This document shows, piece by piece, positions 7,513 through 16,668 of a stretch of DNA of 64,000 nt. Made by a program: the position numbers and the translations under genes. Where the stretch lies: NCBI RefSeq assembly GCF_000429085.1, contig NZ_KE386846.1, forward strand, positions 1-64,000, written 5' to 3'. A model generated the notes under the pieces. That model was not told where the DNA came from. It did no database searches and saw only the letters and a list, made by a program, of their open reading frames with translations. The DNA is from Streptomyces flavidovirens DSM 40150 (GTDB taxonomy: Bacteria; Actinomycetota; Actinomycetes; Streptomycetales; Streptomycetaceae). Position 1 is the stretch's first letter. Each line of letters opens with the position of its first letter.

Positions 7513-10500
7513 CTACTTCTCGGTCACTCCGGCCGAGTCGAACGTGGCGACCTCGTGCATCGCCCTCGCCGCGCTCTGGACGACCGGGAGCGCCAGCAGC
7601 GCGCCCGTGCCCTCGCCGAGGCGGAGGTCCAGGTCCACCAGCGGGCGCAGGCCCAGCTTGTTCAGGGCGGCCACGTGGCCCGGTTCCGCGCTGCGGTGGC
7701 CCGCGATGCAGGCCGCCAGCGCCTCGGGCGCGATCGCGCGGGCGACCAGAGCGGCCGCTCCCGCGCTCACGCCGTCCAGGATCACCGGCGTACGCAGCGA
7801 CGCTCCGCCGAGCAGGAACCCGACCAGCGCCGCGTGTTCCAGGCCGCCGACCGCCGCCAGGACGCCGATCGGGTCCGCCGGGTCCGGCTGGTGGAGCTCC
7901 AGGGCGCGGCGTACGACGTCCACCTTGCGGGCGTGCATCTCGTCGTTGATGCCCGTACCACGGCCGGTGATCTCAGCCGGGTCCTGGCCCGTGTACACGG
8001 CGATCAGAGCGGCCGACACCGTGGTGTTGGCAATGCCCATCTCGCCGGTGACCAGCGCCTTGTTGCCCGCCGCCACCAGATCGCGCGCCGTCTCGATGCC
8101 CACCTCGATCGCGGCGAGCACCTCCTCGTGGGTGAGCGCCTGCCCCGTGGTGAAGTCCGCCGTGCCCGCACGTACCTTGCGCGGCAACAGGCCCGGCGTG
8201 GAAGGCAGTTCGCCCGCTACGCCCACGTCCACCACGCAGACCTCCGCCCCGACCTGGCTCGCGAAGGCGTTGCAGACCGCGCCGCCGCCGAGGATGTTGG
8301 CGACCATCTGCGATGTCACCTCCTGCGGCCAGGCGGTGACGCCCTGGGCGTGCACACCGTGGTCGCCCGCGAAGATCGCGACGGCCGCCGGTTCTGGGAT
8401 GGGGGGCGGGCACATCCGGGACAGGCCGCTCAGCTGCGCGGAGATGATCTCCAGCATGCCGAGCGCACCGGCCGGCTTCGTCATGCGCTTCTGGCGTTCC
8501 CATGCCTCGCCGAGCGCCTTGGCGTCGAGGGGGCGGATGTTGGAGACGGTCTCCTGGAGGAGATCGTGCGGCTCCTCGCCGGGCAGGGCTCTGCGGCCGT
8601 ACGTCTCCTCGTGGACGACCCAGGAGAGCGGGCGGCGCTTGGACCAGCCCGCCTGCATCAGCTCGGGTTCTTCTGGGAACTCGTCGACGTAGCCGACGCA
8701 GAGGTACGCGACTACTTCGAGGTGCTCCGGCAGGCCCAGCGCGCGGACCATCTCGCGCTCGTCGAAGAAGCTGACCCAGCCGACGCCCAGCCCTTCGGCT
8801 CGGGCGGCGAGCCAGAGGTTCTCGACCGCGAGCGCGGAGGAGTACGGCGCCATCTGCGGCTGCGTGTGGCGGCCGAGGGTGTGGCGGCCGCCGCGGGTCG
8901 GGTCTGCAGTGACGACGATGTTCACCGGGGTGTCGAGGATGGCCTCGATCTTCAGTTCCTTGAACTGCTTCGCCCGGCCCTTGGGCAGCGACTTGGCGTA
9001 CGCGTCGCGCTGGCGGACGGCGAGTTCGTGCATCGTCCGGCGGGTCTCGGCGGAGCGGATGACCACGAAGTCCCAGGGCTGGGAGTGGCCGACGCTCGGC
9101 GCGGTGTGCGCTGCTTCGAGGACGCGGAGGAGGACCTCGTGCGGGATGGGGTCGCTGCGGAAGCCGTTACGGATGTCCCGGCGCTCCCGCATGACCCGCA
9201 GGACAGCTTCGCGCTCGGCGTCGTCGTATCCGGGAGCGGGGGCGGGGGCTGAGGTGGAGGAACTGGCGGTGGCGGAGGGAGTGGCGGTCTCGGAAACCAC
9301 CGGCGCCGGTTCGGGCGTGGGCTCGGGCTCGGGCTCGGCAATCGCTTCCGGCTGGGGGGGCGCGGCCGTTGCCTGCGCGGGTTCGGCCACCGGCTCCGGG
9401 CCCTGCTGTACGGGCAGCTCGGCGGCGGGGCCACCGTCGCGCGGCGCGGGTACGAGGAGGGGGAGAGACGCTGCCGCCACGTGCTCGGCGAGCTGCTCCG
9501 GGACAGGGGCGGCGTCCGGCTGGGACTCCGGCTCCGGCTGCGGCTGCGGCTGCGGCTGCGGCTCGATGGCCGCTGTGGCCGGTTGGGGCACGGGCTGCGG
9601 CTCGGCCACCGGCTCCGCGACCGCGACGGGCTCGGGTTCCGGTACCGGTGCTGGTACCGGAGCCTCGGCGGGTTGCGGAGCGGGCGCGGCGGCGGGGGCG
9701 ACCTCCGCTTCCGGCGCCGTCTCGGGCACGGGTGCTGCCTCGGGCACCGGCACCGTCTCCGGCTCGGGCGCCGCCTCGGGCACCGGTGCTGCCTCGGCGG
9801 CAACAGCGGCCGGGGTCGCTTCCGCTACCGGCTCGGGGACGGGCTCGGCGGCCGGCTCTTCGACCGGCGCAGGAGCGAGGTGCGGCTCGGTGGCGAGAGA
9901 ACCCTCGACCGGGACGAACTGGCCGACGGCCTGAGGCCCCTGAGGTTCCTGCGGCGGCAGCGGCTGCTGTGGCTGGGCCTGCTCCGGTTCGGGCTGCTGC
10001 GGTTCGGGCTGCTGGGCTTCGTGAGCAACAGGCTCGGGAGCGGCGGGCTCCGCGGCAACAGGCTCCGGAGCAGCGGTCACCGGAGCAACCGTCTCCGGAG
10101 CGGCTGTCTCGGGCGCCACCGGCTCGGCGGCGGCTGGCTCCGCCGTCACCGGCTCCGGTGCGGCCGGGACGCTCGCCGCCTCCTCCGCCACCGGCGCGGG
10201 CGCCGGAACGGGCTCAGCCGTGGGCTCAGGCGCGACGTGGGGCTGGGATTCCGGTGCGACGATCTCCGGAACGACCGTTTCTGCGGGGATCTCCTGAGGC
10301 ACCTGAGACTCCTGCGGCCGAGGCCAAGACATAGCAGCCTGTGACGGAATCATGCCGAGCTGGGGCCCTGGCAGCGCGGCCGCTTCTTCACTCGGAATGT
10401 CCAGGTACTCGGGGCCGGTGACCGGCGGGCCAGGCTGCCGTACGGGCCCCGGATTCTGCGGCATCGTCGCCGCGCTGGGCGCACCAGCACCGGCCGCGGG

Positions 10501-11088
10501 TCCGCGGTCGGCCAGCGATCGTACGACGCCACCGGTCGCGTCGGGCACCGGCGGGCCGAGGTGCAGGGGACGGCGTGCGGGCGTGGGTGTGGGGGCCTGG
10601 GCCGCTGCCGGCGCTGGCTGCGGCTGCGGAGTCCGTACGACGCTGAGGTCGATGGAACCGGAGTCGCGGCCACCGGTCTCGTGCGCGCCGGGTCCGGGTC
10701 CGTCCATCTGGAGGTTGGGCTGAGGCACGGGCTGCGGCTGCGGGGCCTGGGCCGCCTCGGGGTGCTGCGGCGCGCTCTGCCCGTCGGGGGCGGAGGCCGC
10801 CTGCGGCTCGGGAGTTTCCGTCGGCTGGGGCGCCTGCTGGGGCTGGGGCTGGGCCACCTGCTGTATCGGCGGCGGCGCCTGCCGCTCCTGCGCCTGCTGC
10901 GCCGGCACGACCTGAGGGTCGCTCCACGCGCCCTGCGCGCCCGGCATCAGCAGCAGGTCGTCGTCCTCGGCTGCGCTCTCGGAGGGTTCTAGGAAGGCGT
11001 ACGCGTCCGGAGCGGCGATGCCCGGCTGCGCCACCATGCCTGCGTCCTCCGGCAGTCCCTCGCCCGAGACCCGGCCGGTGTCAGTCAT
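7513..11088 (-). CDS. cobT: BluB-CobT fusion with long disordered N-terminus
   Basis: 1191 residues in three parts. Residues 1-621 are low-complexity Pro/Ala/Glu/Gln with no visible domain. Residues about 622-841 are a BluB-type nitroreductase-fold domain (ERRDIRNGF, SVGHSQPWDFVVIR), which makes 5,6-dimethylbenzimidazole from FMNH2 and oxygen. Residues about 842-1191 are CobT, nicotinate-nucleotide:DMB phosphoribosyltransferase, with FAGDHGVHAQGV, GEMGIANTT and the catalytic Glu in RLGEGTGALLALP (about 1159). The fusion joins successive steps of the lower cobalamin ligand pathway. The ATG at 11088 has GAGGGG 5-6 nt upstream. It is upstream of cysG and downstream of cobL on the same strand. 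The very long acidic Pro/Ala extension is its odd feature. Confidence 0.93.
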   Translation of the reverse strand: MTDTGRVSGEGLPEDAGMVAQPGIAAPDAYAFLEPSESAAEDDDLLLMPGAQGAWSDPQVVPAQQAQERQAPPPIQQVAQPQPQQAPQPTETPEPQAASAPDGQSAPQHPEAAQAPQPQPVPQPNLQMDGPGPGAHETGGRDSGSIDLSVVRTPQPQPAPAAAQAPTPTPARRPLHLGPPVPDATGGVVRSLADRGPAAGAGAPSAATMPQNPGPVRQPGPPVTGPEYLDIPSEEAAALPGPQLGMIPSQAAMSWPRPQESQVPQEIPAETVVPEIVAPESQPHVAPEPTAEPVPAPAPVAEEAASVPAAPEPVTAEPAAAEPVAPETAAPETVAPVTAAPEPVAAEPAAPEPVAHEAQQPEPQQPEPEQAQPQQPLPPQEPQGPQAVGQFVPVEGSLATEPHLAPAPVEEPAAEPVPEPVAEATPAAVAAEAAPVPEAAPEPETVPVPEAAPVPETAPEAEVAPAAAPAPQPAEAPVPAPVPEPEPVAVAEPVAEPQPVPQPATAAIEPQPQPQPQPEPESQPDAAPVPEQLAEHVAAASLPLLVPAPRDGGPAAELPVQQGPEPVAEPAQATAAPPQPEAIAEPEPEPTPEPAPVVSETATPSATASSSTSAPAPAPGYDDAEREAVLRVMRERRDIRNGFRSDPIPHEVLLRVLEAAHTAPSVGHSQPWDFVVIRSAETRRTMHELAVRQRDAYAKSLPKGRAKQFKELKIEAILDTPVNIVVTADPTRGGRHTLGRHTQPQMAPYSSALAVENLWLAARAEGLGVGWVSFFDEREMVRALGLPEHLEVVAYLCVGYVDEFPEEPELMQAGWSKRRPLSWVVHEETYGRRALPGEEPHDLLQETVSNIRPLDAKALGEAWERQKRMTKPAGALGMLEIISAQLSGLSRMCPPPIPEPAAVAIFAGDHGVHAQGVTAWPQEVTSQMVANILGGGAVCNAFASQVGAEVCVVDVGVAGELPSTPGLLPRKVRAGTADFTTGQALTHEEVLAAIEVGIETARDLVAAGNKALVTGEMGIANTTVSAALIAVYTGQDPAEITGRGTGINDEMHARKVDVVRRALELHQPDPADPIGVLAAVGGLEHAALVGFLLGGASLRTPVILDGVSAGAAALVARAIAPEALAACIAGHRSAEPGHVAALNKLGLRPLVDLDLRLGEGTGALLALPVVQSAARAMHEVATFDSAGVTEK

Positions 11089-11473
11089 GCGTACCCCTCG
11101 CCCATCGCTTGTGCTCCTTCGGCCCTTCGCCCTGGGACGCCCGCTCGCGGCACGTTCGGCACCCGTTCAACGGAAGAACGAGCGTCCCTGTCACGCGGCA
11201 CGAATGCCCCGCGGACACCATGCATTCTCGCGGCCGTTCGCCGCCAGGGCAGGAAGTCCCGCCACGGCCCGGTGTGGGCTGCGCCACGTTGCGCGCCCCC
11301 GGCTGCGCCGTACCACATAGAGCTCCAAAACGGGCCCCGTTTCCGGACATTGGCGCACGAAGCACCGAACGCCCGGCTGCGGTACAACGATCGGCCAGCC
11401 TACCCCGCGCCACGCAGCGGCATCATCATGGGGCGCATTCCGGCTGCCCGTTCCGCCGGGCGGCCGCTCCCGC
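11089..11473 (-). other. Leader region of bluB-cobT with possible small upstream ORF
   Basis: 385 bp between cobL and bluB-cobT. Minus-strand RNA can form a hairpin (GGGACGCTCG with CGAGCGGGCGTCCC, plus strand near 11132-11190) and has a near-palindrome around 11326-11342 (AAACGG/CCGTTT). A 46-codon frame (11081-11221) starting MVSAGHSC overlaps the bluB-cobT start by 8 nt but lacks a good ribosome-binding site. I saw no recognisable cobalamin riboswitch core here. Confidence 0.4.
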
Positions 11474-12760
11474 TCATCGGGAGGCTTCGCGCCGCTCATG
11501 GACGCCGGAGAGCAGGAAGACCACCGAGCGGTCGCGTTCCGACCAGGCGTCGGTGTCGAGTTCGACGGACTGGAGCAGCGCGCATTCGACGGCGTAACCG
11601 CCCTCGGCGAGTGCCCTGCCGATCGCCTCCGCCTCGTCGCGCGTGGACGCGTGCGTCACGATGCGCTCGGGCCTGCGGTCCGCGCACGCCGAGACGACGG
11701 GCACTCCCCCGCCCCCGATGCGTACGACATCGGGTTCGGGCAGGTCTTCCAGGATGTACGGCGCCCGCCCGTGCACGACATGGAGCTGTACGCCGAAACG
11801 CCGTGCGGCGGCTGTCGTACGGCCGCACGCGTCCGGGTCGGCGTCGACAGCGATGACCGCCGCGCCGAACCTGGCCGCCTCGACGGCGAGCGCCCCGCTG
11901 CCCGAGCCGATGTCCCAGACCAGGTCGCCGGTACGCGGCCCGAGACGGGCCAGTTGGGCGGCCCGGAGCCCGGCGGACTCACCCTCCCCGAGCCCTTGCG
12001 TGATCCCTTGCCCGGCCGCCTGCCCAGGTCGCTCGCCCGGCCGCCCGGCGCCGTACTCCTCGGCGGGCAGCGCCCAGCCCCGTACGGCGGGCGGATAGCC
12101 GGGGTCCCGGCCGCCCATCCAGCCGCCGCCCGTGCCGTCGGGGCCGGCGGGTCCGGCGCTGCCGCCGATGACGATGACGACATTGGGGTCGCGCCAGGCG
12201 TGGTCGGCGGCCTTGTCGGACGTCAGGACGGTGACCTGCTCGCGGGCCGTGCCCAGTTCCTCGCAGATGACGAAGGTGCGGTGGACTCCTTCGAGCAGCA
12301 GGGCGAGTTCGGCGGGGCCGGCGCCCGGTGACGTGAGCACCGCGACCTTGGTGTGCGCCCGGCACACATTGACGGCGCGGCGCAGCGTGCGGCGGTGGGC
12401 GACGACGATCTGGGCGTCGTCCCAGGGCATCCCGGCGCGGGCGAACGCGGTGGCCACCGACGAGACGGCGGGCACGACTTCGACCTCCAGGCCGTGCTGA
12501 GGTGCGCGCAGCGTCCGTACGACGCCGAAGAAGCCGGGGTCTCCGTCGGCGAGGACGACGGCCGTGCCCCGGTGGCCCGCGATGCGGCGGGCGGCGAGGT
12601 CGACGCTGCCGAGGCGGATGCGCTCGGCGCCCGGCGGCACTTCGGGGAGCGCCAGGTGGTGCGCGGCGCCCGCGACGAGGGTGGCGGCCGCGAGTGCGGA
12701 CCTGGCCGCGGCGGTGAGCGGCGATCCGTCCCAGCCGATCACCGTGACCCGGTCGGCCAT
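11474..12760 (-). CDS. cobL: Precorrin-6Y C5,15-methyltransferase (decarboxylating), CbiE-CbiT fusion
   Basis: 428 residues. The N-terminal half (about 1-215) is a tetrapyrrole methylase of the CbiE type: VTVIGWDG, LADGDPGFFG and VVPAVSSVATAFARAGMPW. After a Gly/Pro-rich linker, residues about 255-420 are a CbiT-type class I methyltransferase with SAM motif VWDIGSGSGALAVEAAR. CobL methylates C5 and C15 of precorrin-6B and removes the acetate carboxyl, giving precorrin-8 on the cobalamin route. The ATG at 12760 follows CAGGAG. The 385-bp gap before bluB-cobT suggests a separate promoter for the latter. Confidence 0.93.
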   Translation of the reverse strand: MADRVTVIGWDGSPLTAAARSALAAATLVAGAAHHLALPEVPPGAERIRLGSVDLAARRIAGHRGTAVVLADGDPGFFGVVRTLRAPQHGLEVEVVPAVSSVATAFARAGMPWDDAQIVVAHRRTLRRAVNVCRAHTKVAVLTSPGAGPAELALLLEGVHRTFVICEELGTAREQVTVLTSDKAADHAWRDPNVVIVIGGSAGPAGPDGTGGGWMGGRDPGYPPAVRGWALPAEEYGAGRPGERPGQAAGQGITQGLGEGESAGLRAAQLARLGPRTGDLVWDIGSGSGALAVEAARFGAAVIAVDADPDACGRTTAAARRFGVQLHVVHGRAPYILEDLPEPDVVRIGGGGVPVVSACADRRPERIVTHASTRDEAEAIGRALAEGGYAVECALLQSVELDTDAWSERDRSVVFLLSGVHERREASR

Positions 12761-12874
12761 CCTGTCAGTCTCCTGGAGTTGTCGCTGGTTGGTGCGTGGG
12801 GGTGTGGCCGGGGCGGGTGGGGCGGCGCGAGGTGAGCGTATCTGGTACAGACCAGGACGGCCTCGGGCGGGCGG

Positions 12875-13522
12875 TCAGTTCCAGTCGTTGTACGACCCGT
12901 AACCGCCCGCGTCGGCCATCCGGTCGGCCACACCTTCGAGATCCTCGGGCAGCAGGCTCCATACGATCAAATCGGTGCGGATGTCGGTCCATCCGCCGTC
13001 CGTGCCGTTCTCGGTCCGCGTGCGGGCTATCCAGGCGTTGCGCAGGACGCCCTCGCTGATGCAGCCGATTTTCTGCGCGACTTGCTGGGAGGCGGTGTTG
13101 TCGGCGGCGGTGCGCAGTTCCAGGCGCTCGAACCGCTGGTCGCGGAAGATCCACTGGGCGACGGCGAGCACCGCCTCGGTGGCGTAGCCCTCGCCGCGCG
13201 CCCAGGGGGCCGTCACGTAGGAGACTTCGGTGGCGCGGGTGCGCCAGTCGGTGTGCTGGAGGTGGACGGTCCCGACGAGTCGCTGGGTGAGGAATTCGGT
13301 GACGGCGAAGGCGATGCCGCGGCCCTGGGTGCGCTCAGAAGGAGCGATCCTGCGGACCCAGCGCTCGGCGTCGAGCGTGGTGTAGGGGTGCGGGGCGGCG
13401 GTCCAGGCGATGACCAGTTCGTCGCGCATCATCTCGGTGAGCGGCGGGATGTCGGATTCGTCGAAGGGGCGCAACACCAGCCGGTCCGTGCTGATGGAGA
13501 TGTCCGGGAAGGTGGTAGTCAT
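12875..13522 (-). CDS. GNAT acetyltransferase (RimJ/RimL-like)
   Basis: 215 residues of the RimJ/RimL-like GNAT group, which acetylate N-termini or small amines with acetyl-CoA. ISTDRLVLRPFDESD near the start, VSYVTAPWARGEGYATEAV (acetyl-CoA loop, about 105-125) and LELRTAADNTASQQVAQKIG (about 140-160) are diagnostic. The ATG at 13522 is preferred over one 12 bases upstream because GGAG lies 6 nt before it. It stands alone between metQ and cobL. The substrate is unknown. Confidence 0.88.
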   Translation of the reverse strand: MTTTFPDISISTDRLVLRPFDESDIPPLTEMMRDELVIAWTAAPHPYTTLDAERWVRRIAPSERTQGRGIAFAVTEFLTQRLVGTVHLQHTDWRTRATEVSYVTAPWARGEGYATEAVLAVAQWIFRDQRFERLELRTAADNTASQQVAQKIGCISEGVLRNAWIARTRTENGTDGGWTDIRTDLIVWSLLPEDLEGVADRMADAGGYGSYNDWN

Positions 13523-13621
13523 GCGCAGCTCCATGCCGTGGACCGTCGTGAAGGACGTAAAGGCACAGCATGCAGCATCATCCCTGCCGTGTGCATGGCC
13601 GGGTGGCGGGGCTCCTGGGAT

Positions 13622-13664
13622 GCGAAGGCCCCGCGCAGCCGCTGCGGACTGGCGGGGCCTTCGC
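13622..13664 (-). terminator. Hairpin terminator of the metNIQ operon
   Basis: A perfect 13-bp stem, GCGAAGGCCCCGC (13622-13634) with GCGGGGCCTTCGC (13652-13664), and a 17-nt loop. It starts 21 bp downstream of the metQ stop. Confidence 0.85.
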
Positions 13665-13684
13665 TCACAAGGAGCGTGCGGGCG

Positions 13685-14548
13685 TCAGGACTTGACGGCA
13701 CCGAAGGCCGGCACGACCGAGCCGGCGTACTTGTCGTCGATGAACTTCTTGACCTCGGCGGAGTTGAGGAGCTTGGCGAGCTTCTGGACGCGCGCGTCCT
13801 TCTCGTTGCCCTTCTTGACCGCGAGGAAGTTGGCGTACGGGTTGCCTTCGGCCTTCTCGATCACCAGCGAGTCCTTCGCGGGCTTGAGGTCGGCCTCGAT
13901 GGCGTAGTTGCCGTTGATGACGGCCGCGTCGACGTCGTTCAGGGCGCGGGGCAGCGTGGCCGCCTCCAGCTCCTTGAACTCAAGGCCCTTCTTGTCCTTG
14001 ATGTCGGACAGCTTGGCGTCCTGGCCCGCGCCGTCCTCGAGCGTGATCAGGCCGTTGTCCGCGAGCAGCTTGAGCGCGCGGCCCTCGTTGGTGGTGTCGT
14101 TGGGCACCGCGACCGTCTGGCCGGGCTTGATGTCCTTGATGTCCTTGGCCTTCTTGGAGTAGAGGGCCAGCGGCTCCAGGTGGACATCGGCGACAGGCAC
14201 GATGGTGGTGCCCTTCTTCTGGTTGAAGTCGTCGAGGTACGGCTTGTGCTGGAAGAAGTTGGCGTCGACCTCGCCGCTCTGGGTGGCGGTGTTCGGCAGG
14301 ACGTAGTCCGTGAACTCCTTGACCTCCAGCTTCAGGCCGGCCTTCACCGCCAGGTTGTCCTTGACGTAGTTCAGGATGTCGGCGTGCGGCGTCGGGGACG
14401 CGGCGACGACGAGCGCCTTGGACGGGTCGGCCTTGCCGCCCGGCTCAGTCTTGGCGCCCGGGTCGGAGGCGGTGCCGCAGGCGGTGAGGCCGAAAGCGAG
14501 GGCGGCGGAGGCGGCGGCAGCCGCGGTGATCTTGATGTTCTTACGCAC
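13685..14548 (-). CDS. metQ: Methionine ABC transporter substrate-binding lipoprotein
   Basis: 287 residues of the NlpA/MetQ family. Residues 1-25 form a lipoprotein signal with lipobox LTAC (Cys about 24), so the mature protein is lipid-anchored outside the membrane. Family motifs HADILNYVKD, DANFFQHKPYLDDFN and NPYANFLAVKKG follow. The GTG at 14548 has GAGG about 9 nt upstream and gives a correct signal peptide. The open frame continues upstream without a start that makes sense. It is the third gene of metN-metI-metQ and binds D/L-methionine for the importer. Confidence 0.94.
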   Translation of the reverse strand: MRKNIKITAAAAASAALAFGLTACGTASDPGAKTEPGGKADPSKALVVAASPTPHADILNYVKDNLAVKAGLKLEVKEFTDYVLPNTATQSGEVDANFFQHKPYLDDFNQKKGTTIVPVADVHLEPLALYSKKAKDIKDIKPGQTVAVPNDTTNEGRALKLLADNGLITLEDGAGQDAKLSDIKDKKGLEFKELEAATLPRALNDVDAAVINGNYAIEADLKPAKDSLVIEKAEGNPYANFLAVKKGNEKDARVQKLAKLLNSAEVKKFIDDKYAGSVVPAFGAVKS

Positions 14549-14622
14549 GAAAAGTGCCTCTTTCTGGTGTTGCGGTGGTGTCGCCCGGACAAGGAGTGCG
14601 GGCTTCTTGGGGAGAGACGGTT

Positions 14623-15294
14623 CTAGGAGGCGGTACGGCCGCGACGCGCCAGGAGCCGGATCGCGCCGTCGCCGATGAGCTGCACGATGGTCACGAGTGC
14701 GATCAGAATGACCACGGTGACCAGCATGAACTCGGTCTCGAAGCGCTGGTATCCGTATGTGACGGCCTTGCTGCCGAGGCCTTCGCCGCCGACCGCGCCC
14801 GCCATCGCGGAGTAGCCGACGAGCACGATCACGGTGGTGGTGATGCCGGAGATCAGGGACGGCAGGGACTGCGGCAGCAGCACCTTGAACACGACGGTCG
14901 GTACGCCGCCGCCCATCGCCTGGACCGCCTCGACCAGGCCGTGGTCGACCTCGCGGATCGCCGTCTCGACGAGCCGGGCGAAGAACGGGATGGCGCCGAT
15001 GGCGAGCGGCACGATCATCGCGCTGGGGCCGATGAACGTACCGACGACCAGCGTCGTGAAGGGGATGAGGGCGATCAGCAGGATGATGAACGGCAGCGAC
15101 CGGCCGATGTTCACGATCACGCCGATGACCTTGTTGACGGCCACGTTCTGGAGCAGTCCGCCCTTGTCCGTGAGGACGAGCAGGATGCCGAGCGGCAGGC
15201 CGCCGATGACCGACACCAGGGTCGACCACAGCACCATGTAGAGGGTGTCGATGGTGCCCTGCGTCAGCAGCGGCTGCATCTCCGACCAGTTCAC
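14623..15294 (-). CDS. metI: Methionine ABC transporter permease
   Basis: 223 residues, about five membrane helices, of the MetI group of binding-protein-dependent permeases. The EAA loop is recognisable as EAVQAMGGGVPTVVFKVLLP (about 140-160), the contact point for MetN. The ATG at 15294 overlaps the metN stop by 4 bp (ATGA), showing translational coupling. The gap to metQ is 74 bp. Confidence 0.95.
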   Translation of the reverse strand: MNWSEMQPLLTQGTIDTLYMVLWSTLVSVIGGLPLGILLVLTDKGGLLQNVAVNKVIGVIVNIGRSLPFIILLIALIPFTTLVVGTFIGPSAMIVPLAIGAIPFFARLVETAIREVDHGLVEAVQAMGGGVPTVVFKVLLPQSLPSLISGITTTVIVLVGYSAMAGAVGGEGLGSKAVTYGYQRFETEFMLVTVVILIALVTIVQLIGDGAIRLLARRGRTAS

Positions 15295-16370
15295 TTGGCA
15301 CCTTCCTTCACCAGGGCGGGGGTGGCGGCCTGCGCCGGTACGCCGGCGGAGCCGGCCGCGGCCTGTTCGTCGTCGACGACTTCGACCTGGAGCCCCTGCT
15401 CGCGCAGGAAGCCGACGGGGACGACGTTCTCGTCGTACCGGCCGGGCAGCTCGATGCGCATCCGGCCGATCTGGTTGCCGCCGACGGTGTCCATCGCGGC
15501 GCCCAGGATCGAGATGTCGATGTTGTACGTACGGGAGAGCTGGGAGATCACCGGCTGCGTCGCGGCCTCACCGTGGAAGGTGACGTCGATGACGGTGCGG
15601 CCGGGGCCCGACGCCTGCCCGCCGACCGGGAAGAGCTCCTGCGCGAGCTCGGATCCCGGTGTCGCCAGGAGCTGGCTCACCGTGCCGGACTCGACGATCC
15701 GGCCCTTCTTCATCAGCGCGGCCGAGTCGCAGATCGTCTTGACGACGTCCATCTCGTGCGTGATGAGCAGGACGGTCAGGCCGAGCTGCTGGTTGAGGTC
15801 GCGCAGGAGCTGGAGGATCGAGCGGGTGGTCTCGGGGTCGAGGGCCGAGGTTGCCTCGTCGGAGAGCAGCACCTTGGGGTCGCCGGCCAGGGCGCGGGCG
15901 ATGCCGACGCGCTGCTTCTGGCCGCCGGAGAGCTGGGCGGGGTAGGCCTTGGCCTTGTCGGCGAGGCCGACGAGGTCGAGCAGCTCCAGGGCCTTGCGGG
16001 AGCGCTCCTGTCCGGACACGCCGAGGATTTCGAGCGGCAGCTCGATGTTGTCCTTCACGGTGCGCGAGGAGAGGAGGTTGAAGTGCTGGAAGACCATGCC
16101 GATGCGGCTGCGCGCCTGGCGCAGCTCCTTGCCGGCGCGCCGGCCACGGCCGGCGAGTGCGGTGAGGTCCTGGCCGTCGACGGTCACCGTGCCGGCGGTG
16201 GGCCGCTCCAGCAGGTTGACGCAGCGGATGAGCGAGGACTTCCCGGCGCCGCTCTGGCCGATGACTCCGTACACCTCGCCCTCGCGGACGTGCAGGTCGA
16301 CGCCGTCCAGGGCGGTGACTTCACGGCCACGCGCCGGGTAGACCTTGGTGAGGCCTGTAGTGGTGATCAC
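15291..16370 (-). CDS. metN: Methionine ABC transporter ATPase
   Basis: 359 residues. The ATPase domain (1-250) has Walker A GQSGAGKSS, signature LSGGQKQRVGIARAL, Walker B VLLSDEATSALD and the H-loop ITHE. Residues about 265-340 are the NIL regulatory domain that senses methionine. GTG at 16370 (MITTTGLTKVYPARG) is chosen because it matches the usual N-terminus and has GGAA 7 nt upstream. The frame remains open for 246 bases further up, but that part is not MetN-like. The leader contains a Cys/Met-rich small ORF. Confidence 0.94.
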   Translation of the reverse strand: MITTTGLTKVYPARGREVTALDGVDLHVREGEVYGVIGQSGAGKSSLIRCVNLLERPTAGTVTVDGQDLTALAGRGRRAGKELRQARSRIGMVFQHFNLLSSRTVKDNIELPLEILGVSGQERSRKALELLDLVGLADKAKAYPAQLSGGQKQRVGIARALAGDPKVLLSDEATSALDPETTRSILQLLRDLNQQLGLTVLLITHEMDVVKTICDSAALMKKGRIVESGTVSQLLATPGSELAQELFPVGGQASGPGRTVIDVTFHGEAATQPVISQLSRTYNIDISILGAAMDTVGGNQIGRMRIELPGRYDENVVPVGFLREQGLQVEVVDDEQAAAGSAGVPAQAATPALVKEGAK

Positions 16371-16581
16371 AGGGGTTCCGTCACTGTCGAGTGCGCGGCG
16401 AAGTGTCCGCCGGGCACGGGGCATTCGTCTTGTGGACGTGGCACGGCTGGGTCGGTGGGTACCGGAGGCAACGCGTGCGCGGGGCAGGCAGGCCCGGTCC
16501 GTGGAGTACGTACGCACTCGGGTGGACGCGGGGCGCGGCTGTCGGGTCTCGCTTCGGGGCGCGAGGCTCAGGCAGGGGCCC

Positions 16582-16668
16582 TCAGAAGGCGCACATTCGA
16601 CACATACAACGAGCACCGGGCGTCATCGTCGCCTCGGTCGCACTGGTGCGGCTGCTCGTCGTGGTCAT
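16582..16668 (-). CDS. Cys/Met-rich leader peptide upstream of metNIQ
   Basis: A 28-codon frame ending GARCMCRMCAF, that is three Cys and two Met codons within the last eight, followed by TGA. A Ser/Thr-rich first half precedes it. There is no ribosome-binding site, but TTTACT lies 6 nt before the ATG, as expected for a leaderless transcript. It is 211 bp upstream of metN on the same strand, and the RNA between can form hairpins (CTCGC/GCGAG at 16548-16565; a GAGT...ACTC stem at 16504-16519). The composition and place fit an attenuator that senses cysteine or methionine supply by ribosome stalling. This is inferred from sequence only. Confidence 0.65.
   Translation of the reverse strand: MTTTSSRTSATEATMTPGARCMCRMCAF

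Noticed and set aside
11089..11473. Cobalamin riboswitch in front of bluB-cobT
   Set aside because: I found no GGTG.AA.TCC core or B12-box-like segment on the minus strand.
14549..15301. Open frame extending metQ upstream through metI
   Set aside because: That part is the antiparallel-free shadow frame of metI; the lipoprotein signal starts at the GTG at 14548.
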